This document shows positions 24,614 through 33,778 of a stretch of DNA of 64,000 nucleotides, piece by piece (the stretch's first letter is position 1; each line of letters begins with the position of its first letter). The position numbers and the translations under genes were made by a program. Source of the stretch: Rhodosalinus sp041365695 (GTDB lineage: Bacteria > Pseudomonadota > Alphaproteobacteria > Rhodobacterales > Rhodobacteraceae). The stretch spans positions 372,001-436,000 of the forward strand of contig NZ_JBGFSJ010000004.1 of NCBI RefSeq assembly GCF_041365695.1, read 5' to 3'. Below the pieces are notes generated by a model, which was given only the letters and a program-made list of their open reading frames with translations, was not told the DNA's origin and did not search any database.

Positions 24614-25437
24614 GATCCGCCGAGCGTCACGGCGCGCACCCACCATCCCGGCCGCGCCAGCGCGGCGGCGGCGGTCTCTGCGCCCTCACGGTCGGGAAAG
24701 AGCCCGAAACAGGTCGCCCCGGAGCCCGACATCCGCGCGAGCGCGCAGCCCGGGGACGCCGAAAGCGCGGCGAGCACCTCTCCGACGACCGGCGCGAGGG
24801 CGCGCGCGGGCGCCTCCAGGTCGTTGCGCTGCGCCGAAAGCCATCGCACCAGCGCCGCCGCGTCCGCCCAGCGCGGCAACGGCGTGGGCAAGGGCGGGTT
24901 CTCTCGCTGCGCGAGGCGCGCGAAAACCTCGGGCGTGGAGAGCGACACCCCCGGATTGACCAGCACCGCGGCAAGCGCCGGCAGAGCCGCGACTGGCTCA
25001 ACCGTTTCGCCGATCCCGCGCATCCGGGCCGGGCGCGCGGCAAGACAGACCGGGACATCGGCGCCAAGCGTCGCCGCGTCGCCGGGCACCGCGCACCCCG
25101 ACAGTCGCGACAGCGCCCGCAACGTGGCGGCCGCGTCCGAGGACCCGCCACCGATCCCCGCGGCCGCCGGCAGGTGTTTCTCGAGTTCGAGTTCCGCGCC
25201 GACGCCGATCAGCGCCGCGGCCCGCAACACGAGGTTCTCCGGCCCGTCGGGCACGCCCCGGGCCATTGGGCCCGTCACGCGAAGCGAGGTCGTGGCGCCC
25301 GGCGCCGCGCGCAGCGTGTCGCCCAGGTCGGCGAAGACGACGAGCGAATCGAGCAGGTGATAGCCGTCGGCCCGGCGGCCGGTGACGTGAAGCGCGAGAT
25401 TGATCTTGGCCGGGGCGTGCGCCTCAACCGCCGTCAT
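24607..25437 (-). CDS. ispE: 4-diphosphocytidyl-2-C-methyl-D-erythritol kinase
   Basis: IspE (276 residues) phosphorylates CDP-methylerythritol in the MEP pathway. The N-terminal APAKINLALHVTGRRADGYH (residues 8-27) holds the catalytic Lys. The GHMP ATP loop PAAAGIGGGSSDAAA is at 90-104, and the third motif MSGSGATCFGLF is near the end. It starts inside the last 14 bases of the upstream TPR gene, so the two are likely co-translated. It shares the window with ispH but not an operon. Confidence 0.95.
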   Translation of the reverse strand: MTAVEAHAPAKINLALHVTGRRADGYHLLDSLVVFADLGDTLRAAPGATTSLRVTGPMARGVPDGPENLVLRAAALIGVGAELELEKHLPAAAGIGGGSSDAAATLRALSRLSGCAVPGDAATLGADVPVCLAARPARMRGIGETVEPVAALPALAAVLVNPGVSLSTPEVFARLAQRENPPLPTPLPRWADAAALVRWLSAQRNDLEAPARALAPVVGEVLAALSASPGCALARMSGSGATCFGLFPDREGAETAAAALARPGWWVRAVTLGGSQ

Positions 25438-27133
25438 TGGCGACTTCGAGGGGCGGCGCGCCCTCTTCGCTCAGCACCTGGTCGAGCCCGACCTCGAGCT
25501 TGCGGCGGATGCGGTCGGGATCGACGTCCTCCGTCTCGCCGGGCTTTATCAGCGAAAGCGCGCGATGCCACTGGAACCGCGCCTCCATCCTGCGGCCGAC
25601 GGCCCAGTAGACGTCGCCCAGATGGTCGTTGACGATCGGGTCCACCGGCATGAGCTCCGCCGCGCGCTCCATGTGACCGACCGCCTCCTCGTAGCGGCCG
25701 AGCCGGTAGAGCGCCCAGCCCAGGCTGTCCACGATGTAGCCCGAGTCGGGCCGCGCCTCGACCGCCTGCTCGATCATCTCCAGCGCTTCCTCGAGGTTGG
25801 TCTGCTTCTCGACGAGCGAATACCCGAGATAGTTCAGCACCTGCGGCTGGCCCGGATTGAGCTCGAGCGCCTTGCGGAACCCGGCCTCCGCCTCCTCCCA
25901 GAGATCCTGCCGTTCCTGCGAGATGGCGCGCGCGTAGTAGAGAAACCAGTCCGCCTCTTCGGGATTGTCGTAAAGCGCGATCGCGCGATCATAGGCCGCG
26001 ACCGCTTCCGCGTGACGTTCGAGCACCCGGAAAAGATCGCCGAGCGTGAAGTGCACCACCGGCAGGTCGCCATGCGTCGCGGCCAGCTGCTCCAGTACCT
26101 CGATCGCCGCATCGGGCTTGTCGTCGAGGCGCAGCGCCTCCGCGCGGCCGAGTTCGGCCGCGTGGTAGGACGGGTGATCGCGCGGCACGCGCTTCAGCGT
26201 CTCGACGGCGAGTTCGTAGCGCTCCAGCCGCTCCAGCAGGTCCGCCGACATCAGGATGGCGTCGACGTGGTCGGGCCGCAGATGCTCCGCCACCCGCGCG
26301 TAAAGAAGCGTGAAGTCGTCGTTGGCCTCTCCGCGCAGCGCGCTGGCGATGGTGAAGAACACCTCCGCCAGCCCGTCGCGGGCGCTTCCGACCTGCGTGA
26401 ACGGCAGCCGCTCGCCCGACGCGAGGGCCTCGCGCATCGCCCGCGGCGCCGGGTCGAGCTCCGGGCCGAAGCTCTCGTCCAGAAGTTCGAGCGCCTCCTC
26501 GTTGCGGTCGAGCTGGCTCAGTACCTCGATATGCGCCATGACCCCGCGCCGCGTCAGCGGCGCGGATCCGCCCGCCTCGCCCGAATAGACCTTGTCCGCG
26601 CCCTCGAAATCGCCGACCGACGCCAGCGCCAGCGCCTTGTGATAAAGCGCGAAACCGCGCAGCCCCTCTTCCTCGGCCATGGCGTCGAAGGCCACGAGCG
26701 CGCCCGACATGTTGCCCTGCCCCAGCTCGGCCCATGCCCGCACCAGCGAGTCCACCAGCATGCCGACCCCCTGGCCTTCCTCCAGCATGGTCAGGATCTC
26801 GCCGTAGCGATCGTTGGCGCCACGATCCGCGAAGAGCACCATGTTGGCGATCTCGTTCGTCGCGTCCGACGCGGCCAGGCGGCGCGCGATCGGCAGCGCC
26901 CTCTCCACGTCGCCGAGCCCGAGATTGGCGTGCGTCGCAGAGCGCAGGAGGTCGGTGTTTCCCGGATCATGCGCCAGCGCCTGCGCGTAATAGCGTGCCG
27001 CGGCGCGGTAGTCGGCCTCATAGGACGCCTGCCGCGCCGCGAGATAGGCGCCGGACGGCACGGAGGCCGCCTCCGCGAGGGGCGCCGAAACGGCTAACGC
27101 GGCGGCGAGCAGGGTCGTTCTGAACTGGGGCAC
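25424..27133 (-). CDS. TPR-repeat periplasmic or membrane-attached protein
   Basis: This 569-residue protein begins with a signal peptide (VPQFRTTLLAAALAVSAPLAEA) and then consists almost wholly of tetratricopeptide repeats, e.g. YRAAARYYAQALAHDPGN, the Glu-rich YEEAVGHMERAAELMP and repeats between. A GTG start is chosen behind CAGGAGG. TPR arrays scaffold protein complexes. The ispE linkage is common in Rhodobacterales, but its meaning is unclear. Length and repeats give no specific name. Confidence 0.85.
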   Translation of the reverse strand: MPQFRTTLLAAALAVSAPLAEAASVPSGAYLAARQASYEADYRAAARYYAQALAHDPGNTDLLRSATHANLGLGDVERALPIARRLAASDATNEIANMVLFADRGANDRYGEILTMLEEGQGVGMLVDSLVRAWAELGQGNMSGALVAFDAMAEEEGLRGFALYHKALALASVGDFEGADKVYSGEAGGSAPLTRRGVMAHIEVLSQLDRNEEALELLDESFGPELDPAPRAMREALASGERLPFTQVGSARDGLAEVFFTIASALRGEANDDFTLLYARVAEHLRPDHVDAILMSADLLERLERYELAVETLKRVPRDHPSYHAAELGRAEALRLDDKPDAAIEVLEQLAATHGDLPVVHFTLGDLFRVLERHAEAVAAYDRAIALYDNPEEADWFLYYARAISQERQDLWEEAEAGFRKALELNPGQPQVLNYLGYSLVEKQTNLEEALEMIEQAVEARPDSGYIVDSLGWALYRLGRYEEAVGHMERAAELMPVDPIVNDHLGDVYWAVGRRMEARFQWHRALSLIKPGETEDVDPDRIRRKLEVGLDQVLSEEGAPPLEVANDGG

Positions 27134-27174
27134 GGGCGGGTCGTCCTCCTGAGTGGCGGGATGCTCGTGACGGA

Positions 27175-27203
27175 AGATTAGGGTGCGCACCGCAGCGAAG
27201 CAA
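27175..27203 (-). promoter_or_regulatory. candidate promoter for the TPR-ispE pair
   Basis: On the minus strand TTGCTT (27203-27198) and TAATCT (27180-27175) are 17 bases apart, 42 bases before the GTG. The same TAATCT -10 element appears before the RND operon. The match is moderate. Confidence 0.35.
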
Positions 27204-27249
27204 TGCGGCCGCCGCAACCCCTCCGGGACGGCGGATGCGCGCCAGCCGC

Positions 27250-28899
27250 CTACATGTTGGGATAATTCGGCCCGTCGCCGCCCTGTGGGGTTACCCAGGT
27301 GATATTCTGGCTGGGATCCTTGATGTCGCAGGTCTTGCAGTGCACGCAGTTCTGGAAGTTGATCACGAACTTGTCATTGCCCTGATCGTCCTTGACGAAC
27401 TCGTAGACGCCCGCCGGGCAGTAGCGCGCCGACGGCCCGCCATAGGTGGCGAGGTTCACCTGCACCGGGACGTCCGGATCGCCGAGGCGCAGGTGCGACG
27501 GCTGGTTTTCCTCGTGGTTCGTCATCGAGAAGCTCACGTTGGTCAGCCGGTCGAAGCTGATCCTGCCGTCGGGCTTCGGATAATCGATGGGTGCATGCTT
27601 CGACGCGGGCTCCGTCGCCTCGGCGTCGGTCTTGCCGTGCGGCACCGTGCCGAAGAGCGAGAAGCCGAGCGTGTTCGTCCACATGTCGAGACCGCCAAGA
27701 CCGAGCCCGCCGATCAGCCCGTATTTCGACCAGAGCGGTTTGACGTTGCGGACCTTGCGCAGATCCTCGCCGATCGGACCGCCCCGCACCTCGGCCTCGT
27801 AGGCGTCGAGCGTGTCGCCCGCGCGTCCCGCCTGAAGCGCGGCATGGGCCGCCTCGGCGGCCGCCTTGCCCGACAGCATCGCGTTGTGGTTGCCCTTGAT
27901 GCGCGGCACGTTGACCATCCCGACCGAGCAGCCGAGCAGCGCGACACCCGGCGCTACCATCTTCGGCATGGACTGATAGCCGCCCTCGCTGATCGCCCGC
28001 GCGCCGTAGGCCACGCGCTTTCCGCCCTTCAGAAGCTCGGCCACCTTCGGATGATGCTTGAAGCGCTGGAACTCCATGTAGGGGAAGAGATGCGGGTTGG
28101 CGTAGTTCAGGTGAACGACGAAGCCCACATAGACCTGGTTGTTCTCCAGGTGGTAGATGAAGCTTCCGCCGCCGGCGTTCCGGCCGAGCGGCCACCCCAT
28201 GGTATGGGTGACCTCGCCCTCGTTGTGCTTCTCGGGATCGACCTCCCAGATCTCCTTCATGCCGAGCCCGTATTTCTGCGGCTCCTTGCCCGCCGAAAGA
28301 TCGAACTTGCCGATCACCTGCTTCGACAGCGATCCGCGCACGCCCTCTGCGAGGAAGAGGTACTTGCCGTGCAGTTCCATGCCGGGCTCGTAGGACGGGC
28401 CCGGCGTTCCGTCGGGCTGAAGCCCGAACTCGCCGGCCACGACGCCCTTCACCTCGCCGTTCTCGCCCCACACGAGTTCCGAGCAGGACATGCCGGGAAA
28501 GATCTCGACGCCGAGGCCCTCGGCCTGCTCCGCCATCCAGCGGCACACGTTGCCCATGGAGACGATGTAGTTGCCGTGATTGTTCATCAGCCCGGGCATC
28601 GGCCAGTTCGGGATGCGGATCTGTCCGCCCTCGCCCAGCATGTAAAAGTTGTCCTCGCGCACCGGCACGTTGAGCGGCGCGCCCTTCTCCTTCCAGTCCG
28701 GCATCAGCGCGTCGAGGCCGGAGGGGTCGAGCACCGCCCCGGACAGGATGTGCGCGCCCACCTCGGACCCCTTCTCGAGCACCACCACCTCGAGATCGGG
28801 ATCGAGCTGCTTGAGACGGATCGCGGCCGAAAGCCCCGCGGGCCCCGCCCCGACGATCACCACGTCGTATTCCATCGTCTCGCGCGTCACCTCGGCCAT
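27250..28899 (-). CDS. electron transfer flavoprotein-ubiquinone oxidoreductase
   Basis: ETF-QO (549 residues) passes electrons from ETF, reduced by acyl-CoA and other dehydrogenases, to ubiquinone at the membrane. The FAD loop GAGPAG is at 17-22. The C-terminal ferredoxin domain binds a 4Fe-4S cluster through C494, C518, C521 and C524 (NCVHCKTC). The ubiquinone-binding segment GGYQSMPKM is present. The protein is complete and very conserved. The acyl-CoA dehydrogenase gene at 35766 is a plausible upstream donor through ETF. Confidence 0.95.
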   Translation of the reverse strand: MAEVTRETMEYDVVIVGAGPAGLSAAIRLKQLDPDLEVVVLEKGSEVGAHILSGAVLDPSGLDALMPDWKEKGAPLNVPVREDNFYMLGEGGQIRIPNWPMPGLMNNHGNYIVSMGNVCRWMAEQAEGLGVEIFPGMSCSELVWGENGEVKGVVAGEFGLQPDGTPGPSYEPGMELHGKYLFLAEGVRGSLSKQVIGKFDLSAGKEPQKYGLGMKEIWEVDPEKHNEGEVTHTMGWPLGRNAGGGSFIYHLENNQVYVGFVVHLNYANPHLFPYMEFQRFKHHPKVAELLKGGKRVAYGARAISEGGYQSMPKMVAPGVALLGCSVGMVNVPRIKGNHNAMLSGKAAAEAAHAALQAGRAGDTLDAYEAEVRGGPIGEDLRKVRNVKPLWSKYGLIGGLGLGGLDMWTNTLGFSLFGTVPHGKTDAEATEPASKHAPIDYPKPDGRISFDRLTNVSFSMTNHEENQPSHLRLGDPDVPVQVNLATYGGPSARYCPAGVYEFVKDDQGNDKFVINFQNCVHCKTCDIKDPSQNITWVTPQGGDGPNYPNM

Positions 28900-29184
28900 C
28901 GGACCCTCCCGGCTTGAGTGCTATGGTCGGAAAGACTATCCGGCACGCAGGTAGCCCGCCCTCCCGCGGCGCGTCAATCGCAACCGGACGTCGCCGCCTG
29001 CGAAACACGGCCGCGCCCCGGAAAATGCGCGGTGCGGCGCCGCGGAGCCCGATCCATGCCGCGTCCGGCCTTGCAAATCGCCCGCCCCTCGGGCCACTGT
29101 GCACCGCGTCCGCGGCGCGCCCGATCCGCGCGCGGATGCCGCCGGTTCCCGGTGCGCCCGCTCACGAAACGCCGGTAGAGGCCC
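28900..29184. other. intergenic region between etfQO and greA
   Basis: These 285 bases separate divergent genes. An Arg/Pro-rich open frame on the plus strand (28918-29178) has no ribosome site or family signal, and I take it as chance. Apart from a weak minus-strand promoter near 28949-28977 I see no defined element. Confidence 0.4.
28949..28977 (-). promoter_or_regulatory. weak candidate promoter for ETF-QO
   Basis: TTGACG (28977-28972) and CTACCT (28954-28949) lie 17 bases apart on the minus strand, about 50 bases before the ETF-QO ATG. The -35 box is good and the -10 box poor. Confidence 0.27.
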
Positions 29185-29655
29185 ATGGAAAAAGTACCGA
29201 TGACCCGCGCGGGGCACACCGCGCTGGAAGCCGAACTGAAGCACCTGAAGTCGGTCGAGCGCCCGGCGATCATCAAGGCGATCGCCGAGGCCCGCGAGCA
29301 TGGCGACCTGTCGGAAAACGCCGAGTATCACTCCGCCCGCGAAAAGCAGAGCTTCATCGAAGGGCGGATCAAGGAACTCGAAGGCGTGCTCGGCCGCGCC
29401 GAGGTGATCGATCCCTCGACGCTTTCGGGGCCGATCAAGTTCGGCGCGACCGTGCGCCTCGTGGACGAGGACACCGCAGAGGAAAAGACCTGGCGGATCG
29501 TGGGCGAGCACGAGGCCAACGTCGAGATGGGGCTTCTCAACATCAAGTCGCCGATCGCGCGCGCCCTCATCGGCAAGGAGGAAGGCGACAGCGTCGAGGT
29601 GCGCACGCCGGGGGGCGAGAAGTCCTACGAAGTGCTCGAGATCCGATACGAGTGA
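29185..29655 (+). CDS. greA: transcription elongation factor GreA
   Basis: GreA (156 residues) enters the RNA polymerase secondary channel and stimulates cleavage of backtracked RNA. The N-terminal coiled coil holds the tip acidic pair in EAREHGDLSENAEYHSAREKQ (about residues 35-55). The FKBP-like C-domain has GKEEGDSVEVRTPGGEKSYEV. Length is canonical. It is followed by a membrane protein gene 25 bases downstream. Confidence 0.97.
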   Translation: MEKVPMTRAGHTALEAELKHLKSVERPAIIKAIAEAREHGDLSENAEYHSAREKQSFIEGRIKELEGVLGRAEVIDPSTLSGPIKFGATVRLVDEDTAEEKTWRIVGEHEANVEMGLLNIKSPIARALIGKEEGDSVEVRTPGGEKSYEVLEIRYE

Positions 29656-29680
29656 TCCCCGAGGAGTGAGGGGCCCGCAC

Positions 29681-30688
29681 ATGGCCGAGACGCGCGACGA
29701 GAGCCAGACCTCCCTCGGCCTCTACCAACGCCCGCAGATCCCGCGCGCCTCGGGCTTCGAGATCGCGGCCGCGGCGGCAAGCATCGCGTGGCTTGCGATC
29801 GCCGGCGGCTTCCTCGTGCTGACGTCGGGCGGGGACAGCGACGCCGCCGGCCTGCGCTTCGCGATGACCGCGCTCGCGCTCTTCCTGCCCGTGGGCATGA
29901 TCTGGGTGGCCGCCACCGCGGCGCGGGCGAGCCGGGTCATGCGCGAGGAAAGCCAGCGACTGCAGGCGGCCGTCGAGGCGCTTCGGCGCGCCTATCTCGC
30001 GCAGGAACAGGGCCGGCACTCGGTGGCGGAGCCGTCCGTTTCGAAAAAGCTCGACGAGATCGCGGCCCTGCAGCGGCGCACCGACGCGGCCCTCGCCGTC
30101 TTCACCTCCTCGCGCTCCGCCGGCGCGGCCGCGGCCGCCGCCGACCCCGCCGGAGAGCCGGCCGCGGACGATCAGGCGACGCTCGCGCTCGGCACCCCGG
30201 CCGAGGCGCTTGCGCCGCCCCTCGCGACCGAGGACTTCATCCGCGCGCTCAACTTCCCGGAAACGGCCGAGGACATGGAGGGGTTCGCCGCGCTCCGCCG
30301 CGCGCTGGCCGACCGGCAGGCATCGCAGCTCGTGACCGCGGCGCAGGACGTGCTGACGCTGCTGAGCCAGGACGGCATCTACATGGACGATTTGCCCCCC
30401 GACATGGCCCGACCCGAGGTCTGGCGGCGCTTCGCCAAGGGCGAACGCGGCCGCACCATCGCCTCGCTCGGCGGGATCCACGACCGCTCGTCTCTCGCGA
30501 TCAGCGCGGCGCGGATGAAGCAGGATCCCATCTTCCGCGACGCCGCGCATCATTTCCTGCGCCGCTTCGATCACGGTTTCGCCGCCTTCGAGGCACGCGC
30601 CAGCGACGCCGAGATCCAGTCCTTCGCGGACACGCGCACGGCGCGCGCCTTCATGCTTCTGGGCCGCGTCGCCGGCACCTTCGACTGA
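29681..30688 (+). CDS. conserved inner-membrane protein, unknown function
   Basis: This 335-residue protein has two membrane segments (about 30-50 and 62-82), a helical stretch 85-150, an Ala-rich linker and a globular C-terminal part ending EIQSFADTRTARAFMLLGRVAGTFD. The C-terminal part looks conserved, and I recall similar proteins downstream of greA in Rhodobacterales, but I know no function. The ATG at 29681 is chosen; a GTG at 29666 is in frame. Confidence 0.75.
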   Translation: MAETRDESQTSLGLYQRPQIPRASGFEIAAAAASIAWLAIAGGFLVLTSGGDSDAAGLRFAMTALALFLPVGMIWVAATAARASRVMREESQRLQAAVEALRRAYLAQEQGRHSVAEPSVSKKLDEIAALQRRTDAALAVFTSSRSAGAAAAAADPAGEPAADDQATLALGTPAEALAPPLATEDFIRALNFPETAEDMEGFAALRRALADRQASQLVTAAQDVLTLLSQDGIYMDDLPPDMARPEVWRRFAKGERGRTIASLGGIHDRSSLAISAARMKQDPIFRDAAHHFLRRFDHGFAAFEARASDAEIQSFADTRTARAFMLLGRVAGTFD

Positions 30689-30742
30689 ACGCACGGAACT
30701 CTTCGCGCCCGGAAATCCGCTCCGGGGCACGGGTGCGCCGGA

Positions 30743-31126
30743 TCAGGCGAGATGATCGAGGATGGGGCAGTCCGGCCGGTCGTCCCCGTGGCAGGCGTGC
30801 ACGAGAGACGAAAGCTCTTTCCGCAACTCCTGCAAGGCGCGCTGCTTGGCCTCGATCTCGGCCAGGCGCCGCTCGGCGATGCGCTTGACGTCCGCGCTGG
30901 ACCGGGTGCGATCCTCGTAAAGCCCGAGCAACTCGCGGCATTCCGGGATCGAGAACCCGAACTCCCGCGCGCGCCGGACGAAGGCGAGCTTGCGAACGGC
31001 CGCATCGTCGTAATCCCGGTAGCCCGCCGCGCTGCGCCCGGCCGGAGCCACGAGCCCGATATCGGCGTAATAGCGCACGGTCTTCACGGGCAGACCCGCC
31101 GCCTGTGCCGCGGTCGAGATATTCAT
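30743..31126 (-). CDS. cueR: MerR-family copper(I)-responsive regulator (CueR/HmrR type)
   Basis: This 127-residue MerR protein has an N-terminal winged helix (NISTAAQAAGLPVKTVRYY), a dimerisation helix, and the CueR metal loop with C112 and C120 in ACHGDDRPDCPIL. A Ser-Ser pair at 76-77 matches the serine that favours monovalent Cu(I)/Ag(I). It should activate copper efflux genes by twisting a 19-bp spacer promoter. No copper ATPase or chaperone is nearby, so its target lies elsewhere. Confidence 0.9.
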   Translation of the reverse strand: MNISTAAQAAGLPVKTVRYYADIGLVAPAGRSAAGYRDYDDAAVRKLAFVRRAREFGFSIPECRELLGLYEDRTRSSADVKRIAERRLAEIEAKQRALQELRKELSSLVHACHGDDRPDCPILDHLA

Positions 31127-31173
31127 CCGTCACCCTCTCTCCGGCTACGGGAAACTAGGCGCGGGCGCATCGC

Positions 31174-32025
31174 TCAGCAAGCCCGCACCGCCGCCGCGAG
31201 TTCCTGCTCGAAGCCCAGGCCGAGGATCCAGCCTTCTTCCGGCGCGCTGACCCCGAGCATCGCGGCAAGCCGCTCGCCCTTCAGCCGCGCCAGGGCCGCC
31301 GCCATGAGCCGCACCTGCGCGGCATCGAGGATCTCGTCCGCGCCCCGGCGCGCCGCGATGGCCTCGCGCAGGAGCGAGGGCCAGATTTCCACCAGCGCCA
31401 CGTCGGCGTCCGCCACCGGCTCGAACGGCCAGGCTGCGGCCCCGAAGCGGCGGCGCAGCCGCGCAAGCACCGGCAGCCCGGTGAGCGCCTGGCTGCCGAC
31501 CGAGCCCGCCCCGGAAAGCTGCCAGCAGGAAAAGGCGCCGCGCGCCCGTCGTTCCGCCGCGCGCCATTCTTCCATGCCGTGACCGGCCCGCGCGCGCCCC
31601 TTGCGAGGCAGGTGCGCAATGTCCCGGCGCAGCCCGTTGCCCCAGAACGGCCCGACGCCCGGGAACCGCGCGTTGATCCCTGCGGCCACGTCGAACCGGT
31701 TGCTGGTGCGGGGGCCCTCCTCGATGCGCGCCTCCAGCCAGTCCCAGACGGCAAGCGCGTCGGCGCGGCCGGTGAGCGCGGCCGCGAAGCCGGCCGGGTA
31801 TCCGAAGGGAAAGTCGAAGCCGGCGAGCACGCGCCACCCCGCCGCACGCTCGGCGGCGATGCGCGTGGTGAGCCAGGCCTCGGCGACGGGCCGGCTGCGC
31901 AGGTAGACCGGCGGCTCGGCCCCGGCCCGGCTGACCACGCACCCCCAGATCGCGTCCTTCTTGGGGCGCGGGCCCCGGTCGGCGCCGCCCGACCAGTCCA
32001 CCATGAGCACCGTGTCCCACCTCAC
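31174..32025 (-). CDS. conserved protein coupled to mobA, unknown function
   Basis: This 283-residue protein starts at a GTG overlapping the mobA stop (GTGA). Early residues show MVDWSGGADRGPRPKKDAIWG (from residue 8), followed by GFDFPFGYPAGF and a TSNRFDVAAGIN block with conserved-looking Asp and Trp residues. I recall homologues labelled only as molybdopterin guanine dinucleotide synthesis proteins, a name probably taken from the neighbour. The Asp-rich strand pattern could be an RNase H-like or DUF429-like fold, but that is a guess. No signal or membrane segment. Confidence 0.72.
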   Translation of the reverse strand: MRWDTVLMVDWSGGADRGPRPKKDAIWGCVVSRAGAEPPVYLRSRPVAEAWLTTRIAAERAAGWRVLAGFDFPFGYPAGFAAALTGRADALAVWDWLEARIEEGPRTSNRFDVAAGINARFPGVGPFWGNGLRRDIAHLPRKGRARAGHGMEEWRAAERRARGAFSCWQLSGAGSVGSQALTGLPVLARLRRRFGAAAWPFEPVADADVALVEIWPSLLREAIAARRGADEILDAAQVRLMAAALARLKGERLAAMLGVSAPEEGWILGLGFEQELAAAVRAC

Positions 32026-32639
32026 CGGCCCGCACCGAGAAGCGCGCGGGCGGCGTTCAGGTCCTCGGGCGTGTTCACGTTGAAGAAGGGATCGCGCGGC
32101 GCGGCGGGGAAAAGCGCCTCCGCCGCGCCCTGCGCCTCGGCCCAGCGGCCGAGCTTGCGCTCGCCCGCCGCGAGGGCCTCCCGCAACCCCTCGCGCAGCG
32201 CCACAGGCCAGAGCGCGCAGGTGGGATGCAACCGCCGTCCGCCGGGCAGGTCGCTCGCCGCGAGCGCGACGCCCGTGCCCTGCGCCGCGGCGGCCGCCTT
32301 GAGCCGCGCGACCATGTCCCGCGGCAGAAAGGGGGTATCGGCGGCCGCGGTCACGACCGTCCTGGCCTCCAGCCCGGCGGCCCAATCGAGTGCCGCGAGC
32401 AGCCCCGCGAGCGGTCCGGCGAAGCCCGGCAGCGCATCGGGCAGGACCGGCAGCCCGCTCGCGGCGAAGCGCGCGGGGTCGCCGCCCGCGCAGATGACCA
32501 GCGCCCCGACCTGGGGACCGAGCCGCGCGGCGACGTGGCCGAGAAGCGTGCTGCCCCCCAGCGGCAGAAGCGGCTTGTCCACCCCGCCCATGCGCCGGCC
32601 CTGGCCCCCGGCGAGAATCGCGCCGGCGGGCGGCGTCAT
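32022..32639 (-). CDS. mobA: molybdenum cofactor guanylyltransferase
   Basis: MobA (205 residues) attaches GMP to molybdopterin for DMSO-reductase-type enzymes. The nucleotide loop LAGGQGRRMGGVDK (residues 9-22) and the ADTPF metal motif are present, plus NVNTPEDL near the end. Its stop overlaps the GTG of the downstream unknown gene. A second molybdenum-cofactor gene (moaB-like) lies at 40008. Confidence 0.93.
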   Translation of the reverse strand: MTPPAGAILAGGQGRRMGGVDKPLLPLGGSTLLGHVAARLGPQVGALVICAGGDPARFAASGLPVLPDALPGFAGPLAGLLAALDWAAGLEARTVVTAAADTPFLPRDMVARLKAAAAAQGTGVALAASDLPGGRRLHPTCALWPVALREGLREALAAGERKLGRWAEAQGAAEALFPAAPRDPFFNVNTPEDLNAARALLGAGR

Positions 32640-32717
32640 GCCGTCCCCCCGGGCGCGGTTTGCATCTTGCCGGGAGCGGGCGTAAGGCCACGCACCGAAG
32701 AAGGGAAAGGCGGCGTC

Positions 32718-33446
32718 ATGCGGGTATCATCCACCAAGCGGGCCTATCTGCAAGGGGTGCGCGACGGCTTGCCCTTCCTGCTCGTGGTGTCGCCCTTCGC
32801 CGCGCTCTTCGGCATCGTCGCCACCGAGGCCGGGCTCGCCGTCACGGAAACGATGGCGTTCTCCATCGTCGTGATCGCCGGCGCGGCGCAGTTCACCGCG
32901 CTCCAGCTGCTCGTGGAGGAGGCGCCGACGATCATCGTGCTGGCCTCGGCGCTCGCGGTGAACCTGCGCATGGCGATGTATTCCGCCTCGCTCACCCCGC
33001 ATCTGGGCCGGGCATCGCTGTGGCAGCGCGCCCTCGTCGCCTATTTCCTGGTGGACCAGACCTACGCCATGAGCGTGGCCCGGTTCGAGCGCGAGCCCGA
33101 TCTGGGCATGACCGCGAAGCTTGCCTATTTCTTCGGGGTCGTCACGCCGATCTGCCCGATGTGGTACGCCATGACGCTGGTGGGCGCGGTGGCCGGCGGC
33201 GGGCTGCCCGAGGGCCTCGCGCTCGATTTCGCGGTGCCGATCACCTTTCTGGCCATGATCGCGCCGATGCTGCGCACCTTCGCGCATGTCGCCGCGGCGG
33301 GTGTCTCGGTCGCGCTCGCCCTCGCCTTCGCCTTCCTGCCCTACAGCCTCGGCCTCATGGTGGCAGGGCTTGGCGGCATGGTGACGGGGGCGCAGGTGGA
33401 GCTTTGGCTCGCCCGCCGGCAGCCGGGACAGGAGGGCGCGCCATGA
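32718..33446 (+). CDS. azlC: AzlC family branched-chain amino acid exporter, large subunit
   Basis: This 242-residue membrane protein shows AzlC features: GLPFLLVVSPFAALFG, IVVIAGAAQFTALQL and LAVNLRMAMYSASLTPHL. Seven or so membrane helices are likely. With AzlD it forms a two-part exporter (BrnFE-like) for branched-chain amino acids or analogues. Its stop overlaps the azlD start as ATGA. Confidence 0.93.
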   Translation: MRVSSTKRAYLQGVRDGLPFLLVVSPFAALFGIVATEAGLAVTETMAFSIVVIAGAAQFTALQLLVEEAPTIIVLASALAVNLRMAMYSASLTPHLGRASLWQRALVAYFLVDQTYAMSVARFEREPDLGMTAKLAYFFGVVTPICPMWYAMTLVGAVAGGGLPEGLALDFAVPITFLAMIAPMLRTFAHVAAAGVSVALALAFAFLPYSLGLMVAGLGGMVTGAQVELWLARRQPGQEGAP

Positions 33447-33778
33447 CCGATCGGGGGCTCGATCCCGCCACGCTCTGGCTCGTGATTCTCGCCCTCGGGG
33501 CAGGCAGCTTCGGGCTGCGCTTCGTGTTCCTGGGCCTCGTGGGCGACCGCCCGTTGCCGGCCTGGCTTCTGCGGCACCTGCGCTACACGGCCGTGGCGGT
33601 GCTGCCCGGCCTCGTGGCGCCGATGGTCGTCTGGCCGGCGGCCACGGGCGGCGCGCTCGATCCCGCCCGCCTTGTCGCCGCGGTGGCGACGCTCGGGCTC
33701 GGCCTCGTCACGCGCAACGTGCTCGTCGCGATCCTGGGCGGCGCGGCGACGCTCTATCTGGGGCTCTACCTGACCTGA
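33443..33778 (+). CDS. azlD: AzlD family transporter small subunit
   Basis: AzlD (111 residues) has four short membrane helices, including WLVILALGAGSFGLRFVFL and RYTAVAVLPGLVAP, the latter a family mark. It is translationally coupled to azlC. Its 3' end overlaps the opposing lipoprotein gene by 13 bases. Confidence 0.92.
   Translation: MTDRGLDPATLWLVILALGAGSFGLRFVFLGLVGDRPLPAWLLRHLRYTAVAVLPGLVAPMVVWPAATGGALDPARLVAAVATLGLGLVTRNVLVAILGGAATLYLGLYLT

Noticed and set aside
28918..29178. 86-codon plus-strand ORF before greA
   Set aside because: Arg/Pro-rich with no ribosome site or fold, in a GC-rich gap. A chance frame is the simplest reading.
30743..31126. cueR next to a copper-resistance operon
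   Set aside because: No copper ATPase, chaperone or multicopper oxidase is encoded in the flanking genes.
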